Shown piece after piece: positions 9,262-19,418 of a stretch of DNA of 64,000 nt; positions within the stretch are counted from its first letter, which is position 1; each line of letters opens with the position of its first letter. Below the pieces are notes generated by a model, which was not told where the DNA came from, ran no database searches, and worked only from the letters and a program-made list of their open reading frames with translations. The stretch covers positions 45,329 through 109,328 of the forward strand of contig CAMCYD010000002.1 in the NCBI GenBank assembly GCA_945883785.1, in the 5' to 3' direction. The position numbers were made by a program, and so were the translations under genes. This DNA is from Helicobacter pylori PMSS1. Lineage in GTDB: Bacteria > Campylobacterota > Campylobacteria > Campylobacterales > Arcobacteraceae.

Positions 9262-11724
9262 TCACAAAGCACAATCTGCAGATTGTATTTTGGTTAAATT
9301 TGCACTTATAAATCTATAGCCTGAAAATATGTTTTTAGTTTCACTACTTTTTGAAAAAGTTGGCACATAGGAAACATCGCCAACAAGCTGATTGTCAACC
9401 ATTATTTCCAAGGTTACAGTTCCATTTTTTGTCTCTATTTGTACCAAATCGCCCTCACTAAATCCTATTTTTACTATAAATTCATTTGAAACATACAATG
9501 CTGTTTTAAATTTTTCCAACTGTCTTGCAACTGCTGTAAATTCATTAAATTGATTTATTGGATTTGCATTATAAATAATTAGCCCCTCAAGTTTTGCTTC
9601 ACTTACTTTCGTTACAACTTCATTCCAAGCTACATTTTGAGAAGGCAATAGATAACCTCTTTTTTCTTCTCTTGCATTTGTAAAATAATTTTCTAGTTTT
9701 TCAAATGGGATTTTTTCAAATATTTCACTTGTATAATCAATCGTATATTTTACTTTTTTCGCTAAAAGTTCATTTGCAATATCATTTAAAGTATAGCCTT
9801 TATAAGAGATTGCAGCATTTGTTGGAACTACTCTTTTATCAATATTTACAAAAGTTCCCTCTTGTTGATTTAATGTTGGCATATCAAGAGTTCCGTCTCC
9901 TAAAGCACTGATTTCAACATCAGCTTTCATATTGTATCCGATGGTTTTTCCACTTGCTTTTTCATCCAAGTCACAAAGCAAACTAACTCCTAAAGTATTT
10001 GTAGAAGTTGGTACAATAACAACATCAAAAGAAGTATATTTTTCTATTAAGCCACAAAGTTTTGCTAAATTTTCAGCTCTTTCGTGGCTGTACAAATCCG
10101 CTCCAACAACTAAAGTAAAAGTATCTTTTTTCTCCAACATTGCAGTAATTGTTTCAAGTAAAATATCATCACTCCCAATCATCTCTAAAAGTTTCGTAGT
10201 TATATAACTTTCCTCTTTTGAAACTTTTTTAGAAATCTCTTTTGTAACTTCCTTGTCTTCGCCAGTTGCTTCATCTTTCACTATTTCAGTAACTTTCTCT
10301 TTTATAACTTCAGTAACTGTTTTTGTTTTTGTGATTTTTAAACTTTCAAGGTATGAAGCAATTTCATTTGGCAAGTTTGTTCCAAAAATATCAAGTAAAA
10401 GATATAAAATAGCCTCTTCACAAAGTGGGGCATGAAAAACTGTTTCAATTGTTTTTCCTTTTTTCCCAAATCCTTCTACCGTACTGTCTCCGAGCGGATG
10501 AAAATATAAACCTGCACCTTTGTTTAATGAAATTGAATTATTAAAAGCGTATCTAACTGATGGTGCATCTGATTTAAAATAACTTCCAACAGAAACTACA
10601 AAGTTGCTATCATGTAGTTTTTTTAAATCTCCACTGTAAAGTGATTTTCCAGTGATTGAACTAAAATGATTTAGAAAGGTTTTGTAAGCAAAAGCATCAT
10701 CATTTACAAGTTTCAATCCGAGTTCTGATTTTAATTTTTGCAAAATGAAAGCTTCTTCGTTTGTGATAAAACTATTAAAAATTATAGTTTCACTATTTTT
10801 AAATGCTTCAACTACTTTTTTAAATGCCACCTCATCTTTTGTTTCTACAGTATTTGAATAATCAAACCCAAATCTAGCAGCTCCACTCAAACTTGTGTAG
10901 TGTGCATCATTTGTAACTCTATAAATCATATTTGTTTCATCTTTGATACTTTTGTGCTTCACTTCATAATAAAGCAATGAACAATCTGAACTATACGGAT
11001 TTGAAGCTGGTATTTTTGTAAGTTCCCAAGCATTTGAAGTATATTTAAAATCACTACTTACCAATGCCCCAACAGGACAAACAGAGATACATTCACCACA
11101 ATGAATACACTTATCTTCTTCAAAACTTATAAGATTTTTGTTAAGTTTATTCCACATTGAATAAGCATCTTTTGGCATATTGTCTTTATAACTTTTGTCT
11201 AAAGCTTCGCTTCCTCTAACTGTTGTACCGAGTGCATTTGAACCAATCATATCTTTACAAATAGTCACACACTTTTCACAAACGATACAAAGTCCAGGGT
11301 CATAACTCATCACACCCCAATGTTTTGTGTCCCTAAGTACATCTTTTACAGCATAATTTTGTTTATCTACACCCATATAAAGTGTGTAATTTTGAAGTTC
11401 GCACTCTCCGCTTTGGTCGCACACTCCACATTGTAAAGGATGATTTACATCATAAACTTCCATTATTGCTCGTCTTTCAACTTCAATATTTTCTGTTTTT
11501 GTAGTGATTTCCATCCCATCTTTTACTTTTGCATTGCAGGCGTAAATTTGTTTTCCGCCTGATTCAACCAAACACAATCTACAAGCTAAAGTTGGTGAAC
11601 ATCTTGTCAAATAACACATTGCAGGGATAAATATATCATTTGCTCTTGCGACATTTAGTATGTATTCTCCATCTTTTGTAAGACATTCTTTACCATCAAT
11701 TTTTACAGTAATCAAATCACTCAT
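9262..11724 (-). CDS. nuoG: Second NuoG-type subunit, divergent, N7 cluster ligands mostly lost
   Basis: A second NuoG (820 residues) directly after the first. The start is taken as the ATG at 11724, which overlaps the end of nuoG1 by 8 bases, rather than a longer in-frame start. It has the 2Fe-2S domain (CYLTRCSPTLACRLC), the His-ligated set HPLQCGVCDQSGEC and two 4Fe-4S sets (CIVCEKCVTIC, CIHCGECISVCP). Where NuoG1 has CAHCSSGC and LCGAG, this copy reads NPYSSDC and LSGAA, so most N7-type ligands are gone. Residues about 461-503 are a Lys/Glu/Thr-rich insertion. The protein ends in SADCAL. It is probably a structural or modified electron-transfer subunit of the same complex. Confidence 0.93.
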   Translation of the reverse strand: MSDLITVKIDGKECLTKDGEYILNVARANDIFIPAMCYLTRCSPTLACRLCLVESGGKQIYACNAKVKDGMEITTKTENIEVERRAIMEVYDVNHPLQCGVCDQSGECELQNYTLYMGVDKQNYAVKDVLRDTKHWGVMSYDPGLCIVCEKCVTICKDMIGSNALGTTVRGSEALDKSYKDNMPKDAYSMWNKLNKNLISFEEDKCIHCGECISVCPVGALVSSDFKYTSNAWELTKIPASNPYSSDCSLLYYEVKHKSIKDETNMIYRVTNDAHYTSLSGAARFGFDYSNTVETKDEVAFKKVVEAFKNSETIIFNSFITNEEAFILQKLKSELGLKLVNDDAFAYKTFLNHFSSITGKSLYSGDLKKLHDSNFVVSVGSYFKSDAPSVRYAFNNSISLNKGAGLYFHPLGDSTVEGFGKKGKTIETVFHAPLCEEAILYLLLDIFGTNLPNEIASYLESLKITKTKTVTEVIKEKVTEIVKDEATGEDKEVTKEISKKVSKEESYITTKLLEMIGSDDILLETITAMLEKKDTFTLVVGADLYSHERAENLAKLCGLIEKYTSFDVVIVPTSTNTLGVSLLCDLDEKASGKTIGYNMKADVEISALGDGTLDMPTLNQQEGTFVNIDKRVVPTNAAISYKGYTLNDIANELLAKKVKYTIDYTSEIFEKIPFEKLENYFTNAREEKRGYLLPSQNVAWNEVVTKVSEAKLEGLIIYNANPINQFNEFTAVARQLEKFKTALYVSNEFIVKIGFSEGDLVQIETKNGTVTLEIMVDNQLVGDVSYVPTFSKSSETKNIFSGYRFISANLTKIQSADCAL

Positions 11725-13978
11725 CACCCACAACCTTTTCAATTTTAACTCTTTTAAATCTATACCCTGACGGTATCAAATCATCACTTAATCCATCATC
11801 AAAAGTAGGATAAAGTGCGATTGTCCCTTTTATCGTTGTATCAATTTTAAACATTTTGGTTTTTACTTGATTTCCGTAAATAATATTTACTTTATCTCCA
11901 GCCTTGATTTTAGCAGCTATTGCAAAAGATGCACTTCCTCTTAAATGAGTATCCGATTGCAAAAGAAGCGATTTTCCAGTTGCTTTATTAAACTGATGCA
12001 ATGGCTCACATCTATAAATGACACTTCCATTGTATGTTTCAAGCTCTTCCACTTCAGCAGGAACTTCATCAGCTGTAACTACTTCAAACCGATGCAAAGA
12101 GTATCCTCTTAAATCAGTTCCGTATTTGTCATATCCATTTTTCATAGCATCAAATTTTATAGTTTTAAATTCTTTTTGAAGTCCAAGAAGTTCAGTATAA
12201 TCTATTGTATTTATTTTTTTATTGTCTAATATCTCATTTGCCAAATCATTGAGACAATACCCATCAAATGGAAGTGCTGCATTTGTATTGATAATTTTTA
12301 AATCGAGTCCAACAAAAGTCCCCTCTTGCTGATTTAAAGCTGGCACGTTAAAGTCTCCATTGCCATCATTTGAAATAATATAATCCCCAATTTCATTGTA
12401 TCCCACAACTGTACCTTCGGTTTTTGCTTCCACATCACACAAAAGTGCAACACCTAAGGTATTTGTAAAAGGCGGTATTAAAAGAACTTTAAATTTGCCA
12501 TATTTTTCAAGTAGCGCTACAAATTTGGCTATATTTTCTCCTCTTTTATGTCCATAAATATCGGTTCCAATGATAATAACTTTATCTTTTTTTCGAGTAA
12601 ATTTATCTTTTATACGATCAATCTCTTCCTCTCCAACACTTGATTCTCCACTTAAATAACCAACATCTAAATCTTCTAAATATTCTTGTATACTTTTTGG
12701 TGCATTTGTGATGAAAGTTTTGCAAAGCATTGCTAAAATAGCTTCTTCGCTTCCAACTTCATACTTTACAAATTGAGTATATTTATTTGATAAAGCGATA
12801 TCATCAAGTGGATGCATATAGATAAACTCTGCTCTTTTTTTCTTTGTGGCGATATTTACACTATATTTTACCCCAGGATTATCTCGGCTTATTCTAGTCC
12901 CTATCATTATAATACCATCGCTTGAAGCTACCGTTTGATTTGTTGCACTATAAAGATTTTCACCGATAGTAGTATTATATGCTTGTAAGAACTTTTTATA
13001 ATTATAAGCATCTTCATTTACAAGTTTTATCCCAAGTTTTTCTTTGAGTTTTTGCAAAATCATTGCCTCTTCATTTGTGATATATGAGTTAAACTTGATG
13101 CTATCACAAGCTTTAAGAGCCTCAATTGCACTATCAAATTCCTCTTTGCTTTTACTTACATTTTTATTTTCAAACTCAAATCCAAATCTCCCAGCCCCGC
13201 AGAGTGTAGAAAATTCAAAATCATTTTTTACCCTTGCAATTTTCGTACCATATTTCACATCATAAATCAAAGCACATCCGCTACTACAATGTGCACAAGT
13301 TGCTGGTATTTTGGCACTTTCCCAAGCATTTGAACTATATTTGTATGGATTTGAAACCAAAGCCCCAACAGGACAAACAGAGATACAATCTCCACACTGC
13401 TCACATCGTGACATTTTGATATCAATCGTTGATTTATAACCACCCGGTTTGATATAAAGTGCTGCTGTTCCAATAATTTCGTTGCAAGTATGGACACATT
13501 TTTCACACATAATACAAAGGCTTGGGTCATATCCCAAAACACCCCATTTTTTTTGTTTGCGATTCAAATCAATAGCTGCGAATTGTTGTGAATCTACTTT
13601 AAATTCTAAAGTTTTATTTTGTAAATCACACTCACCACTTTTATCGCAAACACCACACTGCAGGGGATGATTTACATCATAAAGCTTCATAATATTCGTT
13701 CTGTGACGAACAAGTTCCTCATTATTTGTAGTAACGACAGCTCCATTTACTGCTTTTTCTTGGCAACTTAAGATATTTCCCTCTACACCAGCCACTTTGA
13801 CGGCACACATTCTGCAACTTGCTATCGGAGAAACTTTAGATAAATAGCACATAGTTGGGATATAAATATCATTTTTTCTAGCTATTTGTAAAATTGTTTC
13901 ACCATAAGTTCCTTGACATTCTTTGCCATTAATAACGATAGTGATTAATTTTCCTCTGTGTTCTATTTTTTCACTCAT
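11717..13978 (-). CDS. nuoG: NADH-quinone oxidoreductase subunit G (first copy)
   Basis: Iron-sulfur subunit of the peripheral arm (753 residues). It carries the 2Fe-2S domain with CYLSKVSPIASCRMC, the N5-type set HPLQCGVCDKSGEC, two 4Fe-4S sets (CIMCEKCVHTC and CEQCGDCISVCP), and an intact CAHCSSGC...LCGAG set at the start of the molybdopterin-fold domain (N7 type). The chosen ATG at 13978 overlaps the preceding stop as ATGA; a longer frame reaches 14014 but has no better ribosome site. Its C-terminal domain resembles the second copy downstream, so the two arose by duplication. Confidence 0.95.
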   Translation of the reverse strand: MSEKIEHRGKLITIVINGKECQGTYGETILQIARKNDIYIPTMCYLSKVSPIASCRMCAVKVAGVEGNILSCQEKAVNGAVVTTNNEELVRHRTNIMKLYDVNHPLQCGVCDKSGECDLQNKTLEFKVDSQQFAAIDLNRKQKKWGVLGYDPSLCIMCEKCVHTCNEIIGTAALYIKPGGYKSTIDIKMSRCEQCGDCISVCPVGALVSNPYKYSSNAWESAKIPATCAHCSSGCALIYDVKYGTKIARVKNDFEFSTLCGAGRFGFEFENKNVSKSKEEFDSAIEALKACDSIKFNSYITNEEAMILQKLKEKLGIKLVNEDAYNYKKFLQAYNTTIGENLYSATNQTVASSDGIIMIGTRISRDNPGVKYSVNIATKKKRAEFIYMHPLDDIALSNKYTQFVKYEVGSEEAILAMLCKTFITNAPKSIQEYLEDLDVGYLSGESSVGEEEIDRIKDKFTRKKDKVIIIGTDIYGHKRGENIAKFVALLEKYGKFKVLLIPPFTNTLGVALLCDVEAKTEGTVVGYNEIGDYIISNDGNGDFNVPALNQQEGTFVGLDLKIINTNAALPFDGYCLNDLANEILDNKKINTIDYTELLGLQKEFKTIKFDAMKNGYDKYGTDLRGYSLHRFEVVTADEVPAEVEELETYNGSVIYRCEPLHQFNKATGKSLLLQSDTHLRGSASFAIAAKIKAGDKVNIIYGNQVKTKMFKIDTTIKGTIALYPTFDDGLSDDLIPSGYRFKRVKIEKVVGDE

Positions 13979-15990
13979 ATGGCCACCATCCCAAGGTAAT
14001 AACATCTCATACATCTCTCCGCTTCAGCTTGAGCTTCTTCAGCTGTAAAACCAAAATTAACTTCCATATTATTGTGTTTTCTGATTTCAGTTTCTGCTTT
14101 TTCACTCACTTCTCGAGGAAGTCCTGGCATCCAACCTTTGATTTTTTCTTTTTTATTATAAACTTTAAGTTTATTCATATGGTCTTCCATAATCTCTTCA
14201 TCTGTAAGTGTTACTTTTCCATCATAAATATATCTACTTATTACAGATGCTGCTCGTCTAGCTTGTCCAACTGCATTTACAATAGTCATTGGTCCATATT
14301 CACAGTCCCCTGCAGCAAAAAGTCCAAGTCTATTTGTCATGAAATCTTTTCCATTTGTTTGCAAAGTTCCCCACGAAGTCATTGTAAGTTCCCAATCTTT
14401 TGGCAAAATTTGTAAATCAGAACTTTGAGAAACTGCTGGAATCAGATAATCACATTCTATTTCAAAATCTCCGTCATCTCGTTTGACAAGCTCAGCTCTT
14501 CCACCGTTTGGATCAGGAACTAGCTCGTATTGATTTATAAGAAGTGACTTTATGACACCATTTTCATCTCTAATCGTATCAATAGCACTATGAAAAATAA
14601 ATTCAACACCCTCTTCAACTGCCTCTGTATATTCTTCAAAAGTTGTATTTCTTATGATTGTTTTTTCATCTCTTCTATAAAGCATCACAACTCTTTTTGC
14701 ACCCTCTCTAATACTGCATCTCACGACATCCATAGAGGTAAATCCGCCACCAACACACACAACAATTTTATCTTTGAGTTCATTTGAAACTGGGCTTCCT
14801 ATTTTAAATTTATGCCAAAGATTTACCTTATCTAGCATCGCAATAGCACCCCAATATCCAAAATGATTTGGATTTTCGTTTTCACATCTCACTGCTTTTG
14901 AAAGTCTTGCTCCAAACCCAAGAAGTGTCGCATCAAACTCTGTTTCTATCTCTTTCAACCTATCAGCCGTTACTTTATAATTTGGAACTACCGTAACCGT
15001 TTCGAGTTCTGTGACAAGCTTAATATCTTCATTGTATTTATCAAACGGCATCCTATACTCTGGAACTCCAACAGTAACTTCTCCTCCCAAAACAGGTAAT
15101 TCTTCAAAAATAGTAACGCTAATCCCTTGCACTCCAAGATAATAAGCAGCCGTAAGTCCAGCAGGTCCAGCCCCAATAATAGCTACTTTTTTCCCATCAT
15201 TTCGTGGTTTTTGAGGTTTTTGTGGATGTATCCACTCTAACTTATGATCGGTTTCATAATCAGCTCCAATTCTTTTAAGCTCCATAATTGAGATAGGCTC
15301 GTCAAGATTTGCTCTTCTACAAGCTGTTTCGCAAGGATGCGGGCAAACTCTTCCACAAGTATGAGCCAAAGGCATATGTTCTCTTGTCGCACTTAAAGTA
15401 GCACTAAAATCCAAGTCACGAACTCCCTCTATATAAGCAGGAATATCAATATGTGCAGGACACATATCAGTACAGGGTGCAGTGATATTTGCAATATATC
15501 TTGAATCATCCACCAAATACCAAGGTGATTTAGATTTTGTTTCGATAAGCTTTTTAAAATCGTCATTAAAAAACCGAATCATTTGTAAAATAGGAACAGG
15601 AACAGTTTTTCCTATCTCGCATTTACTTGTAGCCATCATCGTGTCACTAATTTCATTAAGGTGTTCTAAATCGCTTTGTTCACCCTCGCCTCTTGCGATT
15701 TTATCAAGCATATCATATAAAATTCGTCCGCCCCATCTTCCAGGAGCACATCTTCCACACATCTCACTATATTCTTGGTATTGCTTTGCATAATTCAATG
15801 CCAATTTTACCACATCTACATCTGAAGTAAAAAGTGCAAATCCATCCCAACCAACAAAAGCTTTTGTGTGGTTTTCTTTATCATACTCAACTGGCAACTT
15901 AGCAGAAGATTCTTTCCATTCTTCAATAGACTCAATATTTCTATTGTCTATGTGTTCTCCTTGCCAAGTTGAAAAATATACTTTACTCAC
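13975..15990 (-). CDS. NuoF-position flavoprotein: NuoF-like cluster domain fused to GltD-like NAD(P)H oxidoreductase
   Basis: 671 residues, GTG start with AGGA upstream. The N-terminal 150 residues look like the C-terminal cluster domain of NuoF: CGRCAPGRWGGRI and SKCEIGKTVPVPI, but the third Cys of the usual CGxCxPCR is Gly. From about 170 on it is a GltD-type protein: CTDMCPAHIDIPAYI and CGRVCPHPCETACRR for 4Fe-4S clusters, VAIIGAGPAGLTAAYY for FAD and VVCVGGGFTSMDVVR for NAD(P)H, then LGLFAAGDCEYGP. It takes the nuoF place in the operon, so it likely brings electrons from NAD(P)H or ferredoxin into complex I. The donor is inference. Confidence 0.85.
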   Translation of the reverse strand: MSKVYFSTWQGEHIDNRNIESIEEWKESSAKLPVEYDKENHTKAFVGWDGFALFTSDVDVVKLALNYAKQYQEYSEMCGRCAPGRWGGRILYDMLDKIARGEGEQSDLEHLNEISDTMMATSKCEIGKTVPVPILQMIRFFNDDFKKLIETKSKSPWYLVDDSRYIANITAPCTDMCPAHIDIPAYIEGVRDLDFSATLSATREHMPLAHTCGRVCPHPCETACRRANLDEPISIMELKRIGADYETDHKLEWIHPQKPQKPRNDGKKVAIIGAGPAGLTAAYYLGVQGISVTIFEELPVLGGEVTVGVPEYRMPFDKYNEDIKLVTELETVTVVPNYKVTADRLKEIETEFDATLLGFGARLSKAVRCENENPNHFGYWGAIAMLDKVNLWHKFKIGSPVSNELKDKIVVCVGGGFTSMDVVRCSIREGAKRVVMLYRRDEKTIIRNTTFEEYTEAVEEGVEFIFHSAIDTIRDENGVIKSLLINQYELVPDPNGGRAELVKRDDGDFEIECDYLIPAVSQSSDLQILPKDWELTMTSWGTLQTNGKDFMTNRLGLFAAGDCEYGPMTIVNAVGQARRAASVISRYIYDGKVTLTDEEIMEDHMNKLKVYNKKEKIKGWMPGLPREVSEKAETEIRKHNNMEVNFGFTAEEAQAEAERCMRCYYLGMVAI

Positions 15991-15998
15991 AAGTTTTC

Positions 15999-16262
15999 CT
16001 ACTCTTCTTCGACATTTGCAACAAGTGTATTATCTAATGTATTTTTAATCACAACAGTCCAATCTACTTCGTTGAATTTTAAAGAATTCATCAAAGTCCA
16101 ATTATTTTCTTTCACTATATCAGCTACTTTTTGTATAGCTGTAAAATCACCAATTTCAAATAAAAATATCCCATTTTCATCTTGTGATATTTCACTGTTC
16201 ATAAGCTCTACCAATCTTGGTATAAAATTTTCACCATGGTTTCTTAAATCATATCTTTTCAT
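15999..16262 (-). CDS. Small NuoE-position subunit of Campylobacterota complex I
   Basis: 87 residues starting MKRYDLRNHGENF. The ATG at 16262 has a strong AAGGGG site 5-6 bases upstream, so the longer open frame (to 16337, inside nuoD) is not used. It has no Cys, so it cannot hold the 2Fe-2S cluster of true NuoE. It lies 13 bases after nuoD and 8 bases before the GltD-like gene, the same place as the small protein found in the Campylobacter nuo operon (Cj1575-type). Likely an adaptor for the electron-input module. Confidence 0.82.
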   Translation of the reverse strand: MKRYDLRNHGENFIPRLVELMNSEISQDENGIFLFEIGDFTAIQKVADIVKENNWTLMNSLKFNEVDWTVVIKNTLDNTLVANVEEE

Positions 16263-16275
16263 TTTATACCCCTTA

Positions 16276-17502
16276 CTACCTGTCAATTTCGCCAAAAACG
16301 ATATTAAGGTTACCAATAATAGTAACAACATCGGCAAGTTGATGCCCTGGAAGTAAATCTTGTAATAATCCTGTATGCCAAAAACTTGGTGCTCTTAATT
16401 TCATTCTGTATGGATAAGGGCTTCCGTCACTCACGATATAAAATCCAAGTTCCCCTTTTGGAGATTCAGTAGCCACATACACTTCACCAACAGGTGGTCT
16501 CATCCCTTGTGTCACAAGTACAAAATGTTGCATCAAAGAATAATTTTGAGTCATCATCTCCTCTTTTGAAGCAGAAATATATTGAGGCGCATGAGCCATA
16601 AGTTTTCTATCGCTCTCATGATACATTGGAATAAGTTGTTTTAAAATTCTCATAGATTGGTGCATTTCAGCCATATGGAGCTTGTACCTTCCATAACTAT
16701 CGCAAGTTTCAGAATATGGCACATCAAATTCTAGTTTGGAATACAATCCGTATGGCATCTCTTTTCTCAAATCCCATTTTACTCCACTTCCTCGCAGAAT
16801 AAGTCCCGTACATCCCCATGATTTAGCCATCTCTTTTGAAACAACTCCTACATTTTCTAGTCTCATTCTCCAAATTCTATTAGTTGTCAAAAGACCTTCA
16901 TAAACTTTAATTTGTTCAGTCAAAATGCCCATAAATTTTTCTAACTTTTCAATCCAATTCTTTGGTAAATCAAGAGGAACTCCACCAATTCTTACGCTAC
17001 TATGAGTAAGTCTAGCTCCACAATAATCTTCCATTAAGTCCATTGCAAATTCTCTTTCTCTAAATGCATATAAGAAAACAGACATCGCTCCAACATCAAG
17101 GGCATGTGTTGCAAGCCAAAATAAGTGTGAAATAATTCTATTAATTTCAACCAACATCGTTCTAATCACTTCAGCTCTCATCGGTGCTTCAATCCCAAGA
17201 AGTTTTTCAACCGCAAGTGCATAACCATAGTTATTTGATGTTGCAGCGATGTAATCCATCCTGTCTGTTGTAGGTAAAAATTCGTTATAAATCATATTTT
17301 CACCCATCTTTTCCATCCCTCTATGAAGATAACCAACATCAGGATGAGCTTTTATAACCTCTTCTCCTTGTAGTTCAAGAATAAGTCTAAGTTGACCATG
17401 AGCTGATGGATGTTGTGGTCCAAAATTAACAACCATAGTGTTATCATCTCTTTCAAATGCGATATTTTCAAAAAAAGGTTTTAGTCTGTTTGTTTGTTGC
17501 AT
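16276..17502 (-). CDS. nuoD: NADH-quinone oxidoreductase subunit D
   Basis: 49-kDa-type quinone-site subunit (408 residues), related to NiFe-hydrogenase large subunits. Signatures: [21 protein letters not shown] near the N terminus (broken here as [11 protein letters not shown]), [34 protein letters not shown], and the C-terminal [18 protein letters not shown]. It is separate from nuoC, not fused. The end ...GEIDR is the normal family terminus. Confidence 0.97.
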   Translation of the reverse strand: MQQTNRLKPFFENIAFERDDNTMVVNFGPQHPSAHGQLRLILELQGEEVIKAHPDVGYLHRGMEKMGENMIYNEFLPTTDRMDYIAATSNNYGYALAVEKLLGIEAPMRAEVIRTMLVEINRIISHLFWLATHALDVGAMSVFLYAFREREFAMDLMEDYCGARLTHSSVRIGGVPLDLPKNWIEKLEKFMGILTEQIKVYEGLLTTNRIWRMRLENVGVVSKEMAKSWGCTGLILRGSGVKWDLRKEMPYGLYSKLEFDVPYSETCDSYGRYKLHMAEMHQSMRILKQLIPMYHESDRKLMAHAPQYISASKEEMMTQNYSLMQHFVLVTQGMRPPVGEVYVATESPKGELGFYIVSDGSPYPYRMKLRAPSFWHTGLLQDLLPGHQLADVVTIIGNLNIVFGEIDR

Positions 17503-17504
17503 AT

Positions 17505-18326
17505 CTATCTTCTTTCTTTTAATTGTGTAGGTTTAATTTCATCAAATGGAGTTACGAGTGGGATTCCAAAAATTTTAATTCCACCCTCTTCTTGGTATCT
17601 TATAGGAGTTTCAGGTTCATCTCCATCTCGAATATCAGTTCCAAACGGTACTTCATGACCTAGTCTTGCAAATCTTGTAGTATCATATCTATCAATTTTA
17701 GCAGCATCTCTTTGTTCTTCTCCAATAGTTTCTCTAGCCTCTTTTCCAAAAATTTTATCAACTTCATACCATCTAGCAGCTTCATCGCCATGAAGTGGGT
17801 ATGTTTTGAGAAGTGGATGCCCTTGCCAATCATCTGGCATCAAAATTCTTTTCATATAGGGATGATTATTTGCGACAATTCCAAACATATCATACATCTC
17901 TCTTTCACTCCAATCGGCCATTCTAAAAAGTGGGTTTACCGACTCAATAGCTTCTCCAACTTTTACAAAAGTTTTGATTCGTAATCTTTTTCTTTTTGAT
18001 GTTGATAACATTTCGTAAAATATCTCAAAGCCCCCTTTTGTGGCTACATAATCAATAGCACTCAGCTCAACAAGTAAATCATAAGCTAATATCTCTTTTG
18101 CATGTTTGATAGCTACAATATTATCTTTTGGTGCTATCCACATAACCAAATGGTCTAACTCTAAATAAACATCATTCACAGTAACTTTTTTTGTCAAGCT
18201 AAGATAATCGTTACTAAAAACTGAATCGTTATAAACAGACTTTCTAGGTATCGTAGGGGTTACATAAAATCTATCATTATAATACGATTTTTTTTGTACA
18301 TTTTCTTTTGATTGATAGGCTCTCAT
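17505..18326 (-). CDS. nuoC: NADH-quinone oxidoreductase subunit C
   Basis: 30-kDa-type subunit (273 residues) that docks NuoD in the peripheral arm. The core is around [27 protein letters not shown] (contains [11 protein letters not shown] and [14 protein letters not shown]). It has an N-terminal extension of about 55 residues with many Tyr/Lys and a C-terminal extension of about 60 residues (to ...[15 protein letters not shown]), both longer than the E. coli domain. Its ATG overlaps the nuoB stop as TAATG. Confidence 0.95.
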   Translation of the reverse strand: MRAYQSKENVQKKSYYNDRFYVTPTIPRKSVYNDSVFSNDYLSLTKKVTVNDVYLELDHLVMWIAPKDNIVAIKHAKEILAYDLLVELSAIDYVATKGGFEIFYEMLSTSKRKRLRIKTFVKVGEAIESVNPLFRMADWSEREMYDMFGIVANNHPYMKRILMPDDWQGHPLLKTYPLHGDEAARWYEVDKIFGKEARETIGEEQRDAAKIDRYDTTRFARLGHEVPFGTDIRDGDEPETPIRYQEEGGIKIFGIPLVTPFDEIKPTQLKERR

Positions 18327-18835
18327 TATATTAACCTTTTTACTTTTTGAGCCAAACTACAAGGTTGACTTCTTATTTTTTTTTGCAACATCATTAGTGC
18401 ATACTGAAGTGTTTCTGGTCTTGGCGCACACCCAGGAAGATAAATATCTACAGGAATAACTCTGTCAGCTCCTTGAACAGTAGCATAAGTATTAAACATA
18501 CCGCCAGTATTTGCACAACTTCCCATACTTATAACCCATTTAGGATCAGGCATTTGGTCGTACAATCTTCTTAAAAACTCTGCATGTTTTTTTGTCAATG
18601 TTCCAGCAATAACAAGAACATCTGATTGTCTTGGACTTGCTCTAAAAATAGTACCAAATCTATCAAAGTCAAATCTTGAAGCACCTGTTGCCATCATCTC
18701 GATAGCACAACAAGCCAAACCATAAGTCATCGGCCATAAAGAGTTACTTCGTCCAAAATTTACTAATTTATCTACAGTAGTCAGTGCGATAGGTGCACCC
18801 CCGTTTGATAAATATTTTACTTCATGCTGTGCCAT
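18326..18835 (-). CDS. nuoB: NADH-quinone oxidoreductase subunit B
   Basis: PSST subunit with cluster N2, the last electron donor to quinone (169 residues). The start MAQHEVKYL at 18835 is preceded by AAGGAG at 7 bases, preferred over an upstream in-frame ATG at 18856. Cluster ligands are seen in [18 protein letters not shown] and LPGCAPRPE. It overlaps nuoA by 19 bases. Confidence 0.96.
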   Translation of the reverse strand: MAQHEVKYLSNGGAPIALTTVDKLVNFGRSNSLWPMTYGLACCAIEMMATGASRFDFDRFGTIFRASPRQSDVLVIAGTLTKKHAEFLRRLYDQMPDPKWVISMGSCANTGGMFNTYATVQGADRVIPVDIYLPGCAPRPETLQYALMMLQKKIRSQPCSLAQKVKRLI

Positions 18836-19206
18836 TCTAAAGCTCCTTTTTTCCATGCATACACAAATCCAATGGTAAGCAATACTATAAATAAAATCAT
18901 CTCAACAAAACCAAACATACCAAGGACTTTAAAGTTAACAGCCCAAGGAAACATAAATATTATCTCTACATCAAAAAGTATAAATAATAATGCCATCAAA
19001 TAAAACTGCACTGAAATTGTATTAGGTTGTTTTGTGACCTCTGGTCCGCACTCATAAATAGTGCATTTTAACTTTTCTGTATCAAGTCTCGCAAGTTTTC
19101 TACTGATAAATCTTGATGCCATAGTGGTAGCGGTAAATGCACCAAATGTCAACAAAAACATCACAAATGCCCCAAAATAAGGATGAGCAAAATCCATATG
19201 TTCCAT
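18817..19206 (-). CDS. nuoA: NADH-quinone oxidoreductase subunit A
   Basis: First gene of the nuo operon; 129-residue three-helix membrane subunit. The conserved loop YECGPEV and the segment [15 protein letters not shown] identify NuoA. AGGGGGAA lies just upstream of the ATG. The operon promoter must lie in the 212-base gap to the divergent pabB; AT-rich -10-like words are present there but none is decisive. Confidence 0.96.
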   Translation of the reverse strand: MEHMDFAHPYFGAFVMFLLTFGAFTATTMASRFISRKLARLDTEKLKCTIYECGPEVTKQPNTISVQFYLMALLFILFDVEIIFMFPWAVNFKVLGMFGFVEMILFIVLLTIGFVYAWKKGALEWHSMK

Positions 19207-19418
19207 ATTTCCCCCTAAAATTAACTATTTCTTTTCAAAATGTTATACAAATAAGCTTTATATTAGCAAAATCTCATTAAATATTTTCTTACTATTCTTT
19301 TTAAAAATGCTATTCAAAGATCTATTTGTAACGGAAAGTTACATTGTAGTTGTAATTCTGTTATTAATATTTCTCACAAGCTTTTCAATATATAATTTCC
19401 AAAAAATGAGGTAATTCT

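Noticed and set aside
10215-10345. Frameshift or inserted element in nuoG2
   Set aside because: The charged stretch stays in frame and conserved NuoG sequence continues on both sides, so it is an in-frame expansion.
16263-16337. N-terminal extension of the NuoE-position protein
   Set aside because: It would lie inside nuoD coding sequence and lacks a ribosome site, while the ATG at 16262 has a strong one.
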